Below are positions 52,756 to 59,882 of a stretch of DNA of 64,000 nt, in pieces. The notes under the pieces are model-generated. The model made no database searches, was not told the DNA's origin, and was given only the letters and a program-made list of their open reading frames with translations. The translations under genes were made by a program, and so were the position numbers. Source of the stretch: an uncultured Prevotellaceae bacterium. Lineage in GTDB: Bacteria > Bacteroidota > Bacteroidia > Bacteroidales > UBA932. The stretch covers positions 45,599 to 109,598 of the forward strand of contig CAMVFZ010000009.1 in assembly GCA_947166905.1 (NCBI GenBank). Reading direction: 5' to 3'. The first letter of the stretch is position 1. Each line of letters begins with the position of its first letter.

Positions 52756-53856
52756 GTGGCTGAAGAACAGAAAAAATTTCGAGAAGTTGGAAAGACCCTA
52801 GACGCCTGGTCACGTTTCCTGATTCTGGACGAGTGTCTTCGAGACCGCGTAAACTACTACCTGCTGGACGAGCTGGTAGATAAAGTGAACGACAAGCTGG
52901 AGGAGTATGGCTATGACCCCGTGAGTAAGCGCACAGTTCAGGAAGACCTGAAATTTATGCGTAGTGAACGGGGTTGGAGCATTGAGTTGATGCCACACAA
53001 AAGTTTTGGCGACAAAAAGCTATATCACTACGCCCAGGAGGGATACAGTATTATGAATATGCCGATGACTCAGGCCGAGAGCGACCTACTTCACGAAGCG
53101 GTGGCAATGCTTGGGCGATTCAGCCTGATGCCGGGGAATACTGGTCTGGATGGGGCTTTGCGACTGTTGCGCGTGAAGTTTAACGTGCAGGGCGGGCCTA
53201 CGCTAGTGAAGCCAGGACAGAACGAGAAACTGAAAGGGCTGGACTGGTTTGAACCGCTGTTTAGTGCCTGTCAGCAAAGGCGGATTGTAACGATGAAGTA
53301 CAGCCGTTTTGACCGGCTTGATAAGGAGCCGGAAGAACGGGTGGTGAAACCGTACCAGATGCGACAATATAATAATAGGTGGTATCTGGTTGGGCTGGAA
53401 GATGCGAAATTGGAGCATAAGATACCGATGGTGGTTGTTCCAATTGACCGTATTGTGGATCTTGAAATAGAAAGGCCCGAACAGAAGGTGGCTCGGGAGA
53501 AGAGCGGCGGTAAGTATAAGGTGCCAGGCGACAAGGAGATTGAAGCCTATTTTGAAGATATAGTAGGTGTATCAAAATGGCCTAAGGGAAAGCCGGAGCA
53601 AATAAAGGTGAAAGCCTGGGGGCTTGGACAGCACTTTCTGGATACCAAGCCCATACACAAGACACAACAAGTAATTGAGGAAGGCGATGGCTACAAGGTT
53701 TTCCAATGGGAGGTAATCCCGAATGAAGAGCTGGTGCAGGCACTTCTGGTATATGCCGACCAGATGGAGGTGATAGTAGGAGATTGGTTGAAACGTAGGC
53801 TCAGGGAACGAGCGGAAAAAATACTTGAGAATTTGAAGAAGGTCTCGGACGAGTAA
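52756..53856 (+). CDS. WYL-domain regulator
   Basis: A 366-residue protein with GTG start 2 bp after the large STAND-like gene. An N-terminal winged-helix-like region (residues about 1-75, SKRTVQEDLKFMRSERGW) is followed by a WYL domain near residues 170-240 (IVTMKYSRFD, VVKPYQMRQYNNRWYLVGLED) and a C-terminal WCX-like part. WYL proteins sense nucleotides or nucleic acid and regulate defence genes. The coupling suggests it controls or activates the giant protein. A strong terminator overlaps its stop. Confidence 0.85.
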   Translation: MAEEQKKFREVGKTLDAWSRFLILDECLRDRVNYYLLDELVDKVNDKLEEYGYDPVSKRTVQEDLKFMRSERGWSIELMPHKSFGDKKLYHYAQEGYSIMNMPMTQAESDLLHEAVAMLGRFSLMPGNTGLDGALRLLRVKFNVQGGPTLVKPGQNEKLKGLDWFEPLFSACQQRRIVTMKYSRFDRLDKEPEERVVKPYQMRQYNNRWYLVGLEDAKLEHKIPMVVVPIDRIVDLEIERPEQKVAREKSGGKYKVPGDKEIEAYFEDIVGVSKWPKGKPEQIKVKAWGLGQHFLDTKPIHKTQQVIEEGDGYKVFQWEVIPNEELVQALLVYADQMEVIVGDWLKRRLRERAEKILENLKKVSDE

Positions 53857-53872
53857 GTCCGGGACCTTTTTT
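53841..53872 (+). terminator. Rho-independent terminator after WYL gene
   Basis: GGTCTCGGAC (53841-53850) pairs with GTCCGGGACC (53857-53866), with a 6-nt loop GAGTAA that contains the WYL stop codon, followed by six T. It marks the end of the defence region. Confidence 0.85.
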
Positions 53873-53969
53873 CATGCCCTTTTGGGGGATATTTGCGTTA
53901 AAAAATGTAAAAATCAGAAAAAATTTTGAGGGTGCTGTAGGAATGAAGTTCGTCTGCATTACTGGGGGG

Positions 53970-53977
53970 TACTTTTG
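53970..53977 (+). promoter_or_regulatory. Putative -7 promoter element, first CHB module
   Basis: TACTTTTG fits TAnnTTTG and lies 118 bp before the DUF6266-like start codon, giving a long 5' leader. No clear -33 box. Confidence 0.5.
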
Positions 53978-54037
53978 CAACGTGATTCAGAAACAAACGA
54001 TGTCAGGTGCACATGACGGAGGGCGTTGAAGATGATC

Positions 54038-54056
54038 CCTTTTACGAAGTAAAAGG
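54038..54056 (+). promoter_or_regulatory. Hairpin in the 5' leader
   Basis: CCTTTTAC-gaa-GTAAAAGG, a perfect 8-bp stem with a 3-nt loop, lies between the putative promoter and the start at 54096. It could be an operator or an mRNA stabiliser for what looks like a highly expressed gene. Confidence 0.45.
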
Positions 54057-54095
54057 TAGTTAACAGAATGTTTCACGCCAAAAAAAGAAAGAATT

Positions 54096-55331
54096 ATGGC
54101 AAAAGTAAATGGAGTTGCAACGCAACTAAGTGGCAAGGTAGGCCAGTTAATCTACCGACAGACTAAGTATGGTACCGTGGTGTACGAAGCACCCGCCAAG
54201 GCCAGCGTCCCCCAGCGTACCGAAGCGCAGATGCAGATTCGCACCCAGTGGGGAAACATGGCAGCCGTGTACCGCCAGTTTAACCAGACCCTGAAGAAGG
54301 GATTCGAGGGGCTGAACGGCAAGATGAACGACTACAACGCGTTCATCCAGGCCAACACCAACGTGGTGAAGGTGTACGTGCCTAAGAGTGTCCGCTTGAA
54401 TGGCGGATCGGTGTTGGCACCGTACCAGATCACCAGAGGCTCGCTTCCGAGTGTGGCTATGGTGAAGGTAGGTGACGTGCTGGTGAGCGACATCAAGGTT
54501 GGCGCACTGCAGATAGGCGACGATACCACCGTGGCAGAATTCGCCAACGCGGTGTTGGCCTACAACGACGGCTGGCAGGCCGGAGACCAGGTAACTTTCT
54601 TCTACGGTGTACAGACCGAGGACGCTGTGACCGGCATTCCCCGCGCCCGTATCTACGGATACAAGGTGATGTTGAATCCGGGTGACAGTACTCCGCTGTA
54701 CGAGGTGGTAAGTGCCATTGGCTTTACGACCGTGCAGGGTGCAGGCGGTTCCAACTGTCTGGGCATGAGCGGGGCCATTACCGACGGCGCGGCCGTGTGG
54801 ATTCACAGCCGTGAGGATGGTACCGGCGGGCTGAAGGTCTCGACTCAGTTCCTGTACGTGGATAGCACCGTATTGGCATCGTACCAGGGATCGAGCGCAA
54901 TGGAGGCCAGCGCGAATAGCTATGGTGGCATCAACGCCAGCGCGGTTTACCTGAACCCTCGTTCGATGGGTGCGGGTTCCGGGATGACGGTTGTGGTGGA
55001 GCCGGCTTCGGGCGGTGGCTCGGAGACGCCGAGCGGCGGTGGTGGTTCACAGACCGTGACGGTGGCAGCACCTACAATCAGTGGCACGACTACGTTCGCG
55101 GATTCGACCACGGTGACCATCTCCGGTCCTAGCGGTGCTACGGTGTACTACACCATTGACGGGTCTACCCCGACTGCGGAGAGTACCGGGTATGAGTCAG
55201 CCTTGACGCTGAGTGCCACCACTACGGTGAAGGCGATTGCGGTGAAGGATGGTGTGAGCAGTTCGGTTGCCAGCAAGACCTTCACGAAGAGTGAGGGTGG
55301 CGATGACGAACCCGGAGGCGATGACCATTAA
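54096..55331 (+). CDS. DUF6266-like protein with CHB_HEX_C domain and acidic tail
   Basis: A 411-residue protein without signal peptide. The N-terminus [20 protein letters not shown] resembles DUF6266, a Bacteroidetes family of unknown function, and runs to about residue 300. A Gly/Ser linker ([15 protein letters not shown]) leads to a chitobiase/beta-hexosaminidase C-terminal-type domain ([46 protein letters not shown]), ending in the acidic tail [11 protein letters not shown]. The HU-like proteins downstream share the same linker, domain and tail with another N-terminus, so the C-terminal part acts as a common module. A terminator follows, then the M15 peptidase. Confidence 0.75.
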   Translation: MAKVNGVATQLSGKVGQLIYRQTKYGTVVYEAPAKASVPQRTEAQMQIRTQWGNMAAVYRQFNQTLKKGFEGLNGKMNDYNAFIQANTNVVKVYVPKSVRLNGGSVLAPYQITRGSLPSVAMVKVGDVLVSDIKVGALQIGDDTTVAEFANAVLAYNDGWQAGDQVTFFYGVQTEDAVTGIPRARIYGYKVMLNPGDSTPLYEVVSAIGFTTVQGAGGSNCLGMSGAITDGAAVWIHSREDGTGGLKVSTQFLYVDSTVLASYQGSSAMEASANSYGGINASAVYLNPRSMGAGSGMTVVVEPASGGGSETPSGGGGSQTVTVAAPTISGTTTFADSTTVTISGPSGATVYYTIDGSTPTAESTGYESALTLSATTTVKAIAVKDGVSSSVASKTFTKSEGGDDEPGGDDH

Positions 55332-55341
55332 CAGTTAGGTT

Positions 55342-55377
55342 GGGGGCCGTTGGCCTTGTGCGAGCGGCCCCCTTTTT
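55342..55377 (+). terminator. Rho-independent terminator after the DUF6266-like gene
   Basis: GGGGGCCG (55342-55349) pairs with CGGCCCCC (55365-55372), then five T. It separates the DUF6266-like gene from the M15 peptidase, though read-through could attenuate rather than block the downstream genes. Confidence 0.85.
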
Positions 55378-55402
55378 ATTCACTTAAATAGATTTAGGAA
55401 TT

Positions 55403-55831
55403 ATGAGATATTTTGGAATTAGAGAATTGATCCCGTGTGTGGACGGGCATTGCAAGGATGGCCGTTGCGGGGTGGATGAAAGTACGATTGTAAGAGTTCC
55501 GGGTGAGGTGATTGAGAATGCGATTGCGCTGGTGGAGCAGGTGTTGGACCCGGCTCGGAGGGCCTTGGGGAAACCTGTCAGGGTGAACTCGGGGTACAGG
55601 TGTCCGCTGAAGAATAAGGCGGTAGGGGGCGTGGCCGGGAGCCAGCACCTTCGCGGGGAGGCGGCGGATATTTGTTGCGCGGACAACAAACGCCTGGCGG
55701 AGATTATTGAGGCTAATGGCTTGTATGATCAGCTGATTAGGTATGTGAATGGGGACGGCAGTATTCGGTTTATTCATGTTTCGTGGAAGCGTAACGGCGT
55801 GAATAGGAAACAGAAATTGATTAAAAGATAG
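55403..55831 (+). CDS. M15-family peptidase (endolysin-like)
   Basis: A 142-residue zinc peptidase of the M15A type, which cuts peptidoglycan peptides. SGYRCPLKNKAVGG precedes the metal site SQHLRGEAADI (His82, Asp89), and the third ligand is His125 in FIHVSW. No signal peptide is visible, as in phage endolysins that need a holin. It is followed 12 bp later by a small one-helix membrane protein and then a lipoprotein with a C-terminal membrane segment, an order reminiscent of phage lysis cassettes. Confidence 0.85.
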   Translation: MRYFGIRELIPCVDGHCKDGRCGVDESTIVRVPGEVIENAIALVEQVLDPARRALGKPVRVNSGYRCPLKNKAVGGVAGSQHLRGEAADICCADNKRLAEIIEANGLYDQLIRYVNGDGSIRFIHVSWKRNGVNRKQKLIKR

Positions 55832-55843
55832 GAGGAACGTGTT

Positions 55844-56173
55844 ATGGTACAGATTGAATGGACAAGTGTTATTCTGGGTGTGATGACCCTACTGGGCGGA
55901 TGCGGGTGGGTAATTGACCGCAAGAAGCACAAGCAGGAGTTGGAGGCCCTGAAGGCGGATGTGAAGCAGAAGGAGCTGGACTTGAGCACGGATTTCGTGC
56001 AAAAGTTCCGGGAGTTGATTTCGGATCCGCTGGAGGGGGAAGTGGAGAAATTACGTAACGAGGTAAAGGAGTTAAGAGATGCGATTGAAGGTATTTATGA
56101 TTGTCCCTTTAGGGATGATTGCCCTGTTAGGGAGCGGATGCAGCGCAAGTCGCGTGGCGACGGTGAGAAATAG
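55844..56173 (+). CDS. Small membrane coiled-coil protein with CPxRxxCP end, copy 1
   Basis: A 109-residue protein with a strong AGGAGG-like ribosome-binding site. Residues about 5-24 are one membrane segment (WTSVILGVMTLLGGCGWVI) followed by a positive stretch (DRKKHKQ), which by the positive-inside rule puts the rest in the cytosol. A coiled-coil-like region runs to about residue 85, and the end DCPFRDDCPVRERM has a paired-Cys motif. The last 95 nt also encode, in another frame, the start of the lipoprotein gene. Its paralogue at 60727 keeps every one of these features. It could be a holin-like or regulatory partner of the peptidase. Confidence 0.75.
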   Translation: MVQIEWTSVILGVMTLLGGCGWVIDRKKHKQELEALKADVKQKELDLSTDFVQKFRELISDPLEGEVEKLRNEVKELRDAIEGIYDCPFRDDCPVRERMQRKSRGDGEK

Positions 56174-56570
56174 CGAGGAGTTGCGGGTTGCGGAGGTGGT
56201 AAAGGATACGGTGGTGGTTTTCCGGGAGGTTGCGGTGCGGGACACGGTTAAGGAGGTGACTACTGTGACGGTGAGAGAGAATGAGCAAGGGGATACGCTA
56301 CGGGTTTCGACGGTGACGGACCGGCTGGTAGTAAGAGATCGGGAAAAGGCTTCTTTGGTAAAGGAGGTGGTTCGGGTTGAACGAGATACGGTTTACGTGG
56401 AGAAGCGGGATAGCGTATTCGTGGAGAAGATTGGTGCAGGGGCGACTCGGGGGCCGGACAGTCGGGGGAACGCAGTGGTGCGCGTGCTGAAGTGGGTGTT
56501 CGCGATTGTGGTGGCGGTGACGGTGCTGGTACTGGTGATTCGGTTTGGAAGGAAGGGGTCTCTGTTTTAG
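56079..56570 (+). CDS. Lipoprotein with C-terminal membrane segment (u-spanin-like), copy 1
   Basis: A 163-residue protein. The N-terminus MRLKVFMIVPLGMIALLGSGC is a signal peptide with a lipobox-like end (Cys21). A periplasmic extended region has repeated Val/Thr/Asp strands (EVTTVTVRENEQGDTLRVST, ERDTVYVEKRDSVFVEK), and residues about 137-155 form a C-terminal membrane helix (VLKWVFAIVVAVTVLVLVIRF). N-terminal lipid plus C-terminal helix is the architecture of unimolecular phage spanins that span the envelope. Its first 95 nt overlap the upstream gene in another frame. Function is inferred from architecture only. Confidence 0.72.
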   Translation: MRLKVFMIVPLGMIALLGSGCSASRVATVRNSEELRVAEVVKDTVVVFREVAVRDTVKEVTTVTVRENEQGDTLRVSTVTDRLVVRDREKASLVKEVVRVERDTVYVEKRDSVFVEKIGAGATRGPDSRGNAVVRVLKWVFAIVVAVTVLVLVIRFGRKGSLF

Positions 56571-56586
56571 AGGCCTCTTCCTTTTT
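56551..56586 (+). terminator. Rho-independent terminator after lipoprotein copy 1
   Basis: GGAAGGGGTCTCT (56551-56563) pairs, with two G-T wobbles, with AGAGGCCTCTTCC (56569-56581), then five T. The lipoprotein stop codon (TAG, 56568-56570) lies at the loop/stem border. Confidence 0.8.
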
Positions 56587-56876
56587 GTGTGGTGGGGTGA
56601 GCAAATGGGGCTTGCGGCTTGTCCGCGAGCCTCTTTCGCTGCGGGGGAATCGGGTGGTAGTGGAAGGCTCTTTTGCGGACTTGCTCCGCAAATGTGCCTG
56701 GAACGGTGCGGGTGGGAGGATCGGCCTGTATCGGCCATCGGCCATGACGACGTGCTTGAGTGGGGGATGATGTCGGATGTCTGGGATGCAATCGCAGGCT
56801 TCGGCTCAGGAGGAACGAGAGCTCATCGACATGGGGGTGAGGGGTGGGGATTATCAACAATGTCCCAACCTATTAT
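56571..56876. other. 306-bp gap with hairpins, no convincing gene
   Basis: Holds the terminator T-run, the hairpin TTGCGGA-cttgc-TCCGCAA (about 56671-56689) and a cluster of ATCGGCC motifs (about 56718-56746) like those upstream of the intact HU-like genes. No ORF here looks coding. The right end is the abrupt junction to the truncated HU-like copy at 56877. Confidence 0.6.
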
Positions 56877-57562
56877 CGGCCCTGCGCAGCGGCATCTCCA
56901 AGGGTGCCATCAACGCGGCCTGGGACGCCATCGGCGAGGTGATCAAGGCGTGGGCCACGGAGGGTCACGCGGTGGCCATCCCCGGACTGGGAAGCATGCG
57001 TTTCGGCCTGCGCGCATCTTCGGTGGCCGATGTGAACAAGGTGGGCAGCGACCTCATCACCACGCGTCGCGTGATCTTCGTGCCCAACGTGGACATCAAG
57101 GATGAGCTGAAGCGCACCAGCATCAACATCACCTGCTACGACCGCAACGGTGAGCTGGTGAAGCGCGTGACCTCGAGCGACGACGGCACCGTGGAGGATC
57201 CGGAGGGTGGTGATGATAACCCCGGCGGAGGCGACAATGGCGGCGGGTCTGAGACGCCTTCTGGCGGCGGTCAGCAGCAAGTGACTGTGGCAGCCCCTTC
57301 GTTTAGCGGTAACACCCAGTTTGAGGAGAGCACGCAGGTGACCATGAGCGGTCCTGCAGGCGCCAGCATCTTCTACACCGTTGACGGCTCTACGCCTACC
57401 GACCAGAGCCTGGAGTATGAAGAGCCCATCACCCTGAGCGAGACCACGACCATCAAGGCTATCGCCATCAAGGACGGAGTAAGCTCCAGCGTGACCAGCC
57501 GCACCTACACCAAGGGCTCCAATGCCGGCGGTGATGACGAACCGGGTGGGGATGATCATTAA
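56877..57562 (+). pseudogene. 5'-truncated HU-like/CHB_HEX_C gene (copy 1 of 3)
   Basis: Identical by eye, apart from one base, to the intact copy from codon 42 on: ALRSGISKGAINAAWDAIGE, the HU-like fold, the Gly-rich linker, the CHB_HEX_C domain and the [11 protein letters not shown] tail. The first ~41 codons and the promoter are missing and replaced by unrelated sequence, so any in-frame upstream ATG (such as 56777) gives an unnatural N-terminus. Probably not expressed as a normal protein, but it can donate sequence to the intact copies. Confidence 0.85.
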
Positions 57563-57581
57563 TCCTTCGACAGGCTCAGGA
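56877..57581. repeat. 705-bp direct repeat, left copy
   Basis: Matches 60007-60711 at a constant offset of 3130 bp. Reading the two, I noticed only two differences (56900-56901 c/g and 57573 g/a). The right end includes TAATCCTTCGACAGGCTCAGG, a common PELVEG-type dispersed repeat. It indicates recent duplication or gene conversion. Confidence 0.85.
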
Positions 57582-57597
57582 CGAGTCAGTGACGTTG

Positions 57598-57615
57598 GGG
57601 GCGGGCAACCGCCCC
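57598..57615 (+). other. GCAA-loop hairpin after truncated HU copy
   Basis: GGGGCGG-gcaa-CCGCCCC, a perfect 7-bp stem with a GNRA tetraloop, 36 bp after the stop. There is no T-run; it may stabilise or end the transcript. Confidence 0.5.
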
Positions 57616-57691
57616 TGACTTGTGTATAAGTATGTTCCCATAAAAAACGTTAAATATTGAAGAAAATTCGCTGTATGTTGAGAAGTTTTTG

Positions 57692-57699
57692 TACTTTTG
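57692..57699 (+). promoter_or_regulatory. Putative -7 promoter element for DUF4143 ATPase 1
   Basis: TACTTTTG fits TAnnTTTG and lies 15 bp before the ATG at 57715, with TTCG at 57667-57670 as a poor -33 candidate. Confidence 0.55.
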
Positions 57700-57714
57700 C
57701 AAAAAATTCTAATT

Positions 57715-58911
57715 ATGGAGAGAATAAAACGTAATAACTATATAGCACAAGTTTCTAGCTTACTGGGTAAAGGAGAGGCTGTGGTGCTGACCGGACACAG
57801 GCGTGCCGGAAAGAGTTGCATCCTGGAGTTGCTCTCTGATGAGTTGAGTGCTGATGGCAACGTGATTTATATCGATATGGAGGACCCCGCGAACGCAGAC
57901 TTGACGTCGTTCCGTGAATTGTCGGAGAAGATTAAAGCTGGCGTGGTGGAAGGTTGCCGCAACTATGTGCTGATAGACGAAGTGCAGGAGGTTGAGGAGT
58001 TTGAGAAAGCCTTGCGCTACTGGGTGAAGCAGGACGGTGTGGATGTGGTGGTGACAGGTAGCAATGCGGCTATGCTGTCGAGCGATATCGCCAACTCGTT
58101 TGCGGGACGCTACCATCGTGTTCACGTGAGCAGCCTGGACTATCGGGAGTTCCTTCTGTTCTATGGTTTGGAGGATTCAGACAACGCTTTTTCACAATAC
58201 CTGCGCTGGGGAGGACTGCCGTTCTTGTACCGTGTTCCCTTGGAGGATGAGCGGACAAGGACAGAGTATCTGGGCAGCATCTATGATACCATCTTTGTAA
58301 AGGACATTGTGCGTAGGAAGAATGTGCGCAATGTGGCGCTGCTTGACAATCTGGCCCGGTTTGTGGCGGATAACAGCGGAAAGGTCTTTTCTGCCAACAG
58401 CATTGCCAAATACCTGAAGGGTAGCAACCTGGCCGTGAGCGCCAATACGGTGAGTGAGTATATGGATGCTTTGTGCGACACGTATATGATTGACCGCGTG
58501 AAGCGCTACGACATCAAGGGCAAGAGCGTTTTTGAGCAGCAGGACAAGTACTATTTCGAGGATTTGGGCCTGCGTAACTACCTGTGTCGCGACAAGCGTA
58601 GCCTGGATATGGAGAAGGTGCTGGAGGGAGCCGTCTATCTAAAGCTCAAACGCAGCGGCTATGATGTATATGTGGGACAACTGAATGGAAAAGAGATTGA
58701 CTTCGTGGCTCGTCGGGGCGACGAGTTGATCTATGTTCAAGTGGCCTTGCAGGTGAGCGGCGAAGAAACTTACGAGCGTGAGTTTGGCAACCTGAAACAG
58801 ATCAAGGACAATTATCCCAAATATGTAGTGACTATGGACCCGAATGTGGGACTGATTCACGACTCGGGAATTGTGGCTTGTTCCGCCAGGCAGTTCCTTT
58901 TGAATTCTTGA
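57715..58911 (+). CDS. AAA_14/DUF4143 ATPase 1
   Basis: A 398-residue ATPase. Walker A is GHRRAGKSC (about residues 24-32), Walker B YVLIDEVQEVEEF, and VVVTGSNAAMLSSD is sensor 1. The DUF4143 C-terminal part begins near residue 190 and ends in a PD-(D/E)xK-like fold (GKEIDFVARRGDELIYVQVAL) whose E-x-K is replaced by Q-x-A. ATG 57715 is chosen over a TTG at 57697. Family members are very common in Bacteroidetes and have been linked to mobile or toxin-like loci, but no function is established. It stands alone with its own promoter. Confidence 0.85.
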   Translation: MERIKRNNYIAQVSSLLGKGEAVVLTGHRRAGKSCILELLSDELSADGNVIYIDMEDPANADLTSFRELSEKIKAGVVEGCRNYVLIDEVQEVEEFEKALRYWVKQDGVDVVVTGSNAAMLSSDIANSFAGRYHRVHVSSLDYREFLLFYGLEDSDNAFSQYLRWGGLPFLYRVPLEDERTRTEYLGSIYDTIFVKDIVRRKNVRNVALLDNLARFVADNSGKVFSANSIAKYLKGSNLAVSANTVSEYMDALCDTYMIDRVKRYDIKGKSVFEQQDKYYFEDLGLRNYLCRDKRSLDMEKVLEGAVYLKLKRSGYDVYVGQLNGKEIDFVARRGDELIYVQVALQVSGEETYEREFGNLKQIKDNYPKYVVTMDPNVGLIHDSGIVACSARQFLLNS

Positions 58912-59177
58912 TTTTTGAACATTATGCATAATAATATTGTAGTCGGAGCCGGACTGATAAGCCTTGATGTATTGATTTGGGGTGGGAAATTAATCCCTTG
59001 TTAGGGATAGGGCTTTTAGCCCTCATGCCGGACTTGATCCGGCATCTCAAGGAGATTCCGGCTCAAGGCCGGAATGAGGGGCTCGGAGGCCGGAATGAGG
59101 GGCTCGGAGGCCGCAATGAGGGAGTCAAGCCCGCAATGAGGGAGTCAAGCCCGCAATGAGGATAAAAAGAAGGAACA
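58912..59177. repeat. Palindromic repeat array left of GIY-YIG gene
   Basis: After about 100 bp of plain sequence, 59018-59160 holds short palindromes: CATGCCGGA-CTTGA-TCCGGCATC, CCGGCTCAAGGCCGG, then four units of (A/C)GGAGGCCG-AATGAGGG or GTCAAGCCCGCAATGAGG in direct repeat of about 20 bp. No gene is supported here. Confidence 0.75.
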
Positions 59178-59591
59178 ATGAATGAATTACAAGGCATAGT
59201 ATACATACTGACCAATAAAAACAATAACGTGTTGTATACTGGCGTAACGCGTAATTTGCAACGTCGTCTTGCTGAACATAAGTTGCACATCAACCAAGGC
59301 TTTAGTGCAAAGTACAACACAGAGAAGCTCGTGTACTACGAATGGTATGATCGGCTTGAGGATTCCATTCATCGTGAGAAACAGTTGAAGAAATGGCATC
59401 GTGATTGGAAGGAGAAGGCAATCACAGACTTCAACCCTGAATGGAAGGACCTTGCAGAAGACATCGGTTGTGATGCAGAATACATTCAGGCCGTTAAGGA
59501 TGCATATGAACTAGGGCAGTATGTAGCAGACAATCCTCATGCCGCATTCGATGCGGCATCTCAAGGAGATTCCGGCTCAAGGCCGGAATGA
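59178..59591 (+). CDS. GIY-YIG nuclease family protein
   Basis: A 137-residue protein, essentially one GIY-YIG domain: GIVYILTNKNNNVLYTGVTRNLQRRLAEHK with the Y...Y-x-G-V-T motif and catalytic Arg, and YNTEKLVYYEWYDRLEDSIHREKQLKKWHRDWK with the metal-binding Glu. The last ~16 residues (AAFDAASQGDSGSRPE) are encoded by the palindromic repeat, not by the conserved domain. Repeat arrays flank the gene on both sides, so it may cut such hairpins or help spread them. Confidence 0.85.
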   Translation: MNELQGIVYILTNKNNNVLYTGVTRNLQRRLAEHKLHINQGFSAKYNTEKLVYYEWYDRLEDSIHREKQLKKWHRDWKEKAITDFNPEWKDLAEDIGCDAEYIQAVKDAYELGQYVADNPHAAFDAASQGDSGSRPE

Positions 59592-59745
59592 GGGGGTCAA
59601 GCCCGGAATGAGGGGGACAAGCCCGCGATGAGGGCTCCATCGGCAGTCGGTCCCACACCCTCATTGCGGCCACTGAGCCGCAATCTCCTTCGATTCAGGA
59701 GATTCCGGGTCAAGCCCGGAATGAGGGGGTCAAGCCCGGAATGAG
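59538..59745. repeat. Palindromic repeat array right of GIY-YIG gene
   Basis: Units include ATGCCGCATTCGATGCGGCAT, CCGGCTCAAGGCCGG, repeated GTCAAGCCCGGAATGAGGG, and CATTGCGGCCACTGAGCCGCAATC, alternating in both directions. The first unit and the next provide the 3' end of the GIY-YIG gene. The remainder of the gap up to 59883 carries the HU-like promoter region. Confidence 0.75.
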
Positions 59746-59814
59746 GATTACGGGATTCCGGACATCGGCCCTTCGCCGCGCCGGACAACCCACTGCCGGG
59801 TGGGGGAATAGTAG

Positions 59815-59822
59815 TACCTTTG
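59815..59822 (+). promoter_or_regulatory. -7 promoter element of intact HU-like gene
   Basis: TACCTTTG fits TAnnTTTG exactly, 60 bp before the ATG. The same element with the same leader precedes the third copy (63731-63738), which supports function. No clear -33 box; the upstream region is GC-rich hairpin sequence (CCCACTGCCGGGTGGG). Confidence 0.65.
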
Positions 59823-59882
59823 CACTGTGATTTGAAAGTTCGCACTTTCTTATCGGCCTGTGTATCAAAATTATGTATTACT

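Noticed and set aside
56777..56878. ATG at 56777 as the start of HU-like copy 1
   Set aside because: The ~34 residues before ALRSGISKG do not match the N-terminus of the intact copy; the junction at 56877 is a truncation.
56545..57105. Open frames of 60-190 codons on both strands across the GC-rich HU-like repeats
   Set aside because: They are shadows of the HU-like reading frame; the repeated copy gives the same frames at 59942-60235, with Gly/Arg/His-rich composition and no family similarity.
59018..59745. CRISPR array
   Set aside because: Units are short palindromes of varying sequence without regular unique spacers, and no cas genes are seen.
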